Below are positions 23,422 to 23,490 of a stretch of DNA of 23,490 nt, in pieces. The notes beneath the pieces were generated by a model. The model saw only the letters and a list, made by a program, of their open reading frames with translations, was not told the origin of the DNA and searched no databases. Position numbers and translations under genes: made by a program. Source of the stretch: JAAYUK01 sp964392915 (GTDB taxonomy: Bacteria > Nitrospirota > Thermodesulfovibrionia > Thermodesulfovibrionales > Dissulfurispiraceae); the NCBI GenBank assembly GCA_964392915.1, contig CAYMRS010000038.1:1-23490 (forward strand), in the 5' to 3' direction. How positions within the stretch are numbered: the stretch's first letter is position 1; each line of letters opens with the position of its first letter.

Positions 23422-23490
23422 TTTTTCATGTGTTGAACAGGAGTTTAAGAGACAACCCGTCTTTGTCGTTCTAAGCTATTGAATTTGCTG

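Noticed and set aside
1..23490. CRISPR array, tRNA, rRNA, insertion sequence or phage attachment site
   Set aside because: I found no regularly spaced repeats, no tRNA-like cloverleaf, no transposase or integrase frame, and no terminal inverted repeats. The region reads as a stable metabolic locus.

Overview
The window is a chromosomal cobalamin (vitamin B12) biosynthesis and cobalt-uptake locus from an anaerobic or facultatively anaerobic bacterium. It uses the cobalt-early (anaerobic) pathway: CbiX-type chelatase, CbiD, CbiF, CbiL, CbiE-T, CbiC and CbiA. Moderately GC-rich coding DNA, a 15-haem membrane-anchored cytochrome with c7-type triheme repeats, and a CbiM with a cleavable signal peptide beside an atypical CbiN-like protein together suggest a Geobacter-like (Desulfuromonadales or other deltaproteobacterial) or Nitrospirota lineage. 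The lineage is inferred from gene content only; no rRNA or marker gene is present.

Layout. (1) 57-2169, minus strand: a two-gene NAD-salvage operon, a nicotinamidase-like cysteine hydrolase followed by nicotinate phosphoribosyltransferase. (2) 2287-2750: a divergent control region with a candidate promoter for each side and, on the plus strand, a cobalamin riboswitch ending in an intrinsic terminator. (3) 2765-11754, plus strand: cobU-cobT-cobS-cobC-cobQ-cbiB-cobD-cbiA-cbiX/C, tightly packed with mostly overlapping starts and stops. (4) 11795-16365: a second cobalamin riboswitch, this one with a probable translational output, then cbiM-cbiN-like-cbiQ-cbiO (ECF cobalt importer)-cobO-cbiD. (5) 16388-18018: a single-gene unit for a 15-haem cytochrome c with its own promoter and a strong terminator. 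(6) 18049-18972, minus strand: a secreted helical-repeat protein of unknown function, convergent with the cytochrome. (7) 19137-23305, plus strand: a separately promoted group, cbiE/T-nitroreductase-cbiL-HD-domain protein-cbiF. (8) 23306-23490: no gene, only a weak promoter-like sequence.

How the genes fit together. The ECF transporter brings in Co2+. The CbiX domain inserts it into sirohydrochlorin. CbiL, CbiF, CbiD, CbiE/T and the CbiC domain methylate and rearrange the ring to cobyrinate. CbiA and CobQ (CbiP) amidate the side chains, CobO adenosylates, CobD and CbiB attach the aminopropanol arm, and CobU, CobT, CobS and CobC assemble the nucleotide loop. PncB makes nicotinate mononucleotide, which is the co-substrate of CobT, so the divergent NAD-salvage operon may be metabolically linked. 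CbiG, CbiH, CbiJ and any lower-ligand (DMB) synthesis genes are not visible here.

The points most worth a second look are the two riboswitches with different expression platforms, the 15-haem cytochrome inside a B12 locus, the CbiX-CbiC fusion, the nitroreductase and HD-domain proteins embedded in the cbi operon, and a 7-nt tandem repeat inside cbiL.
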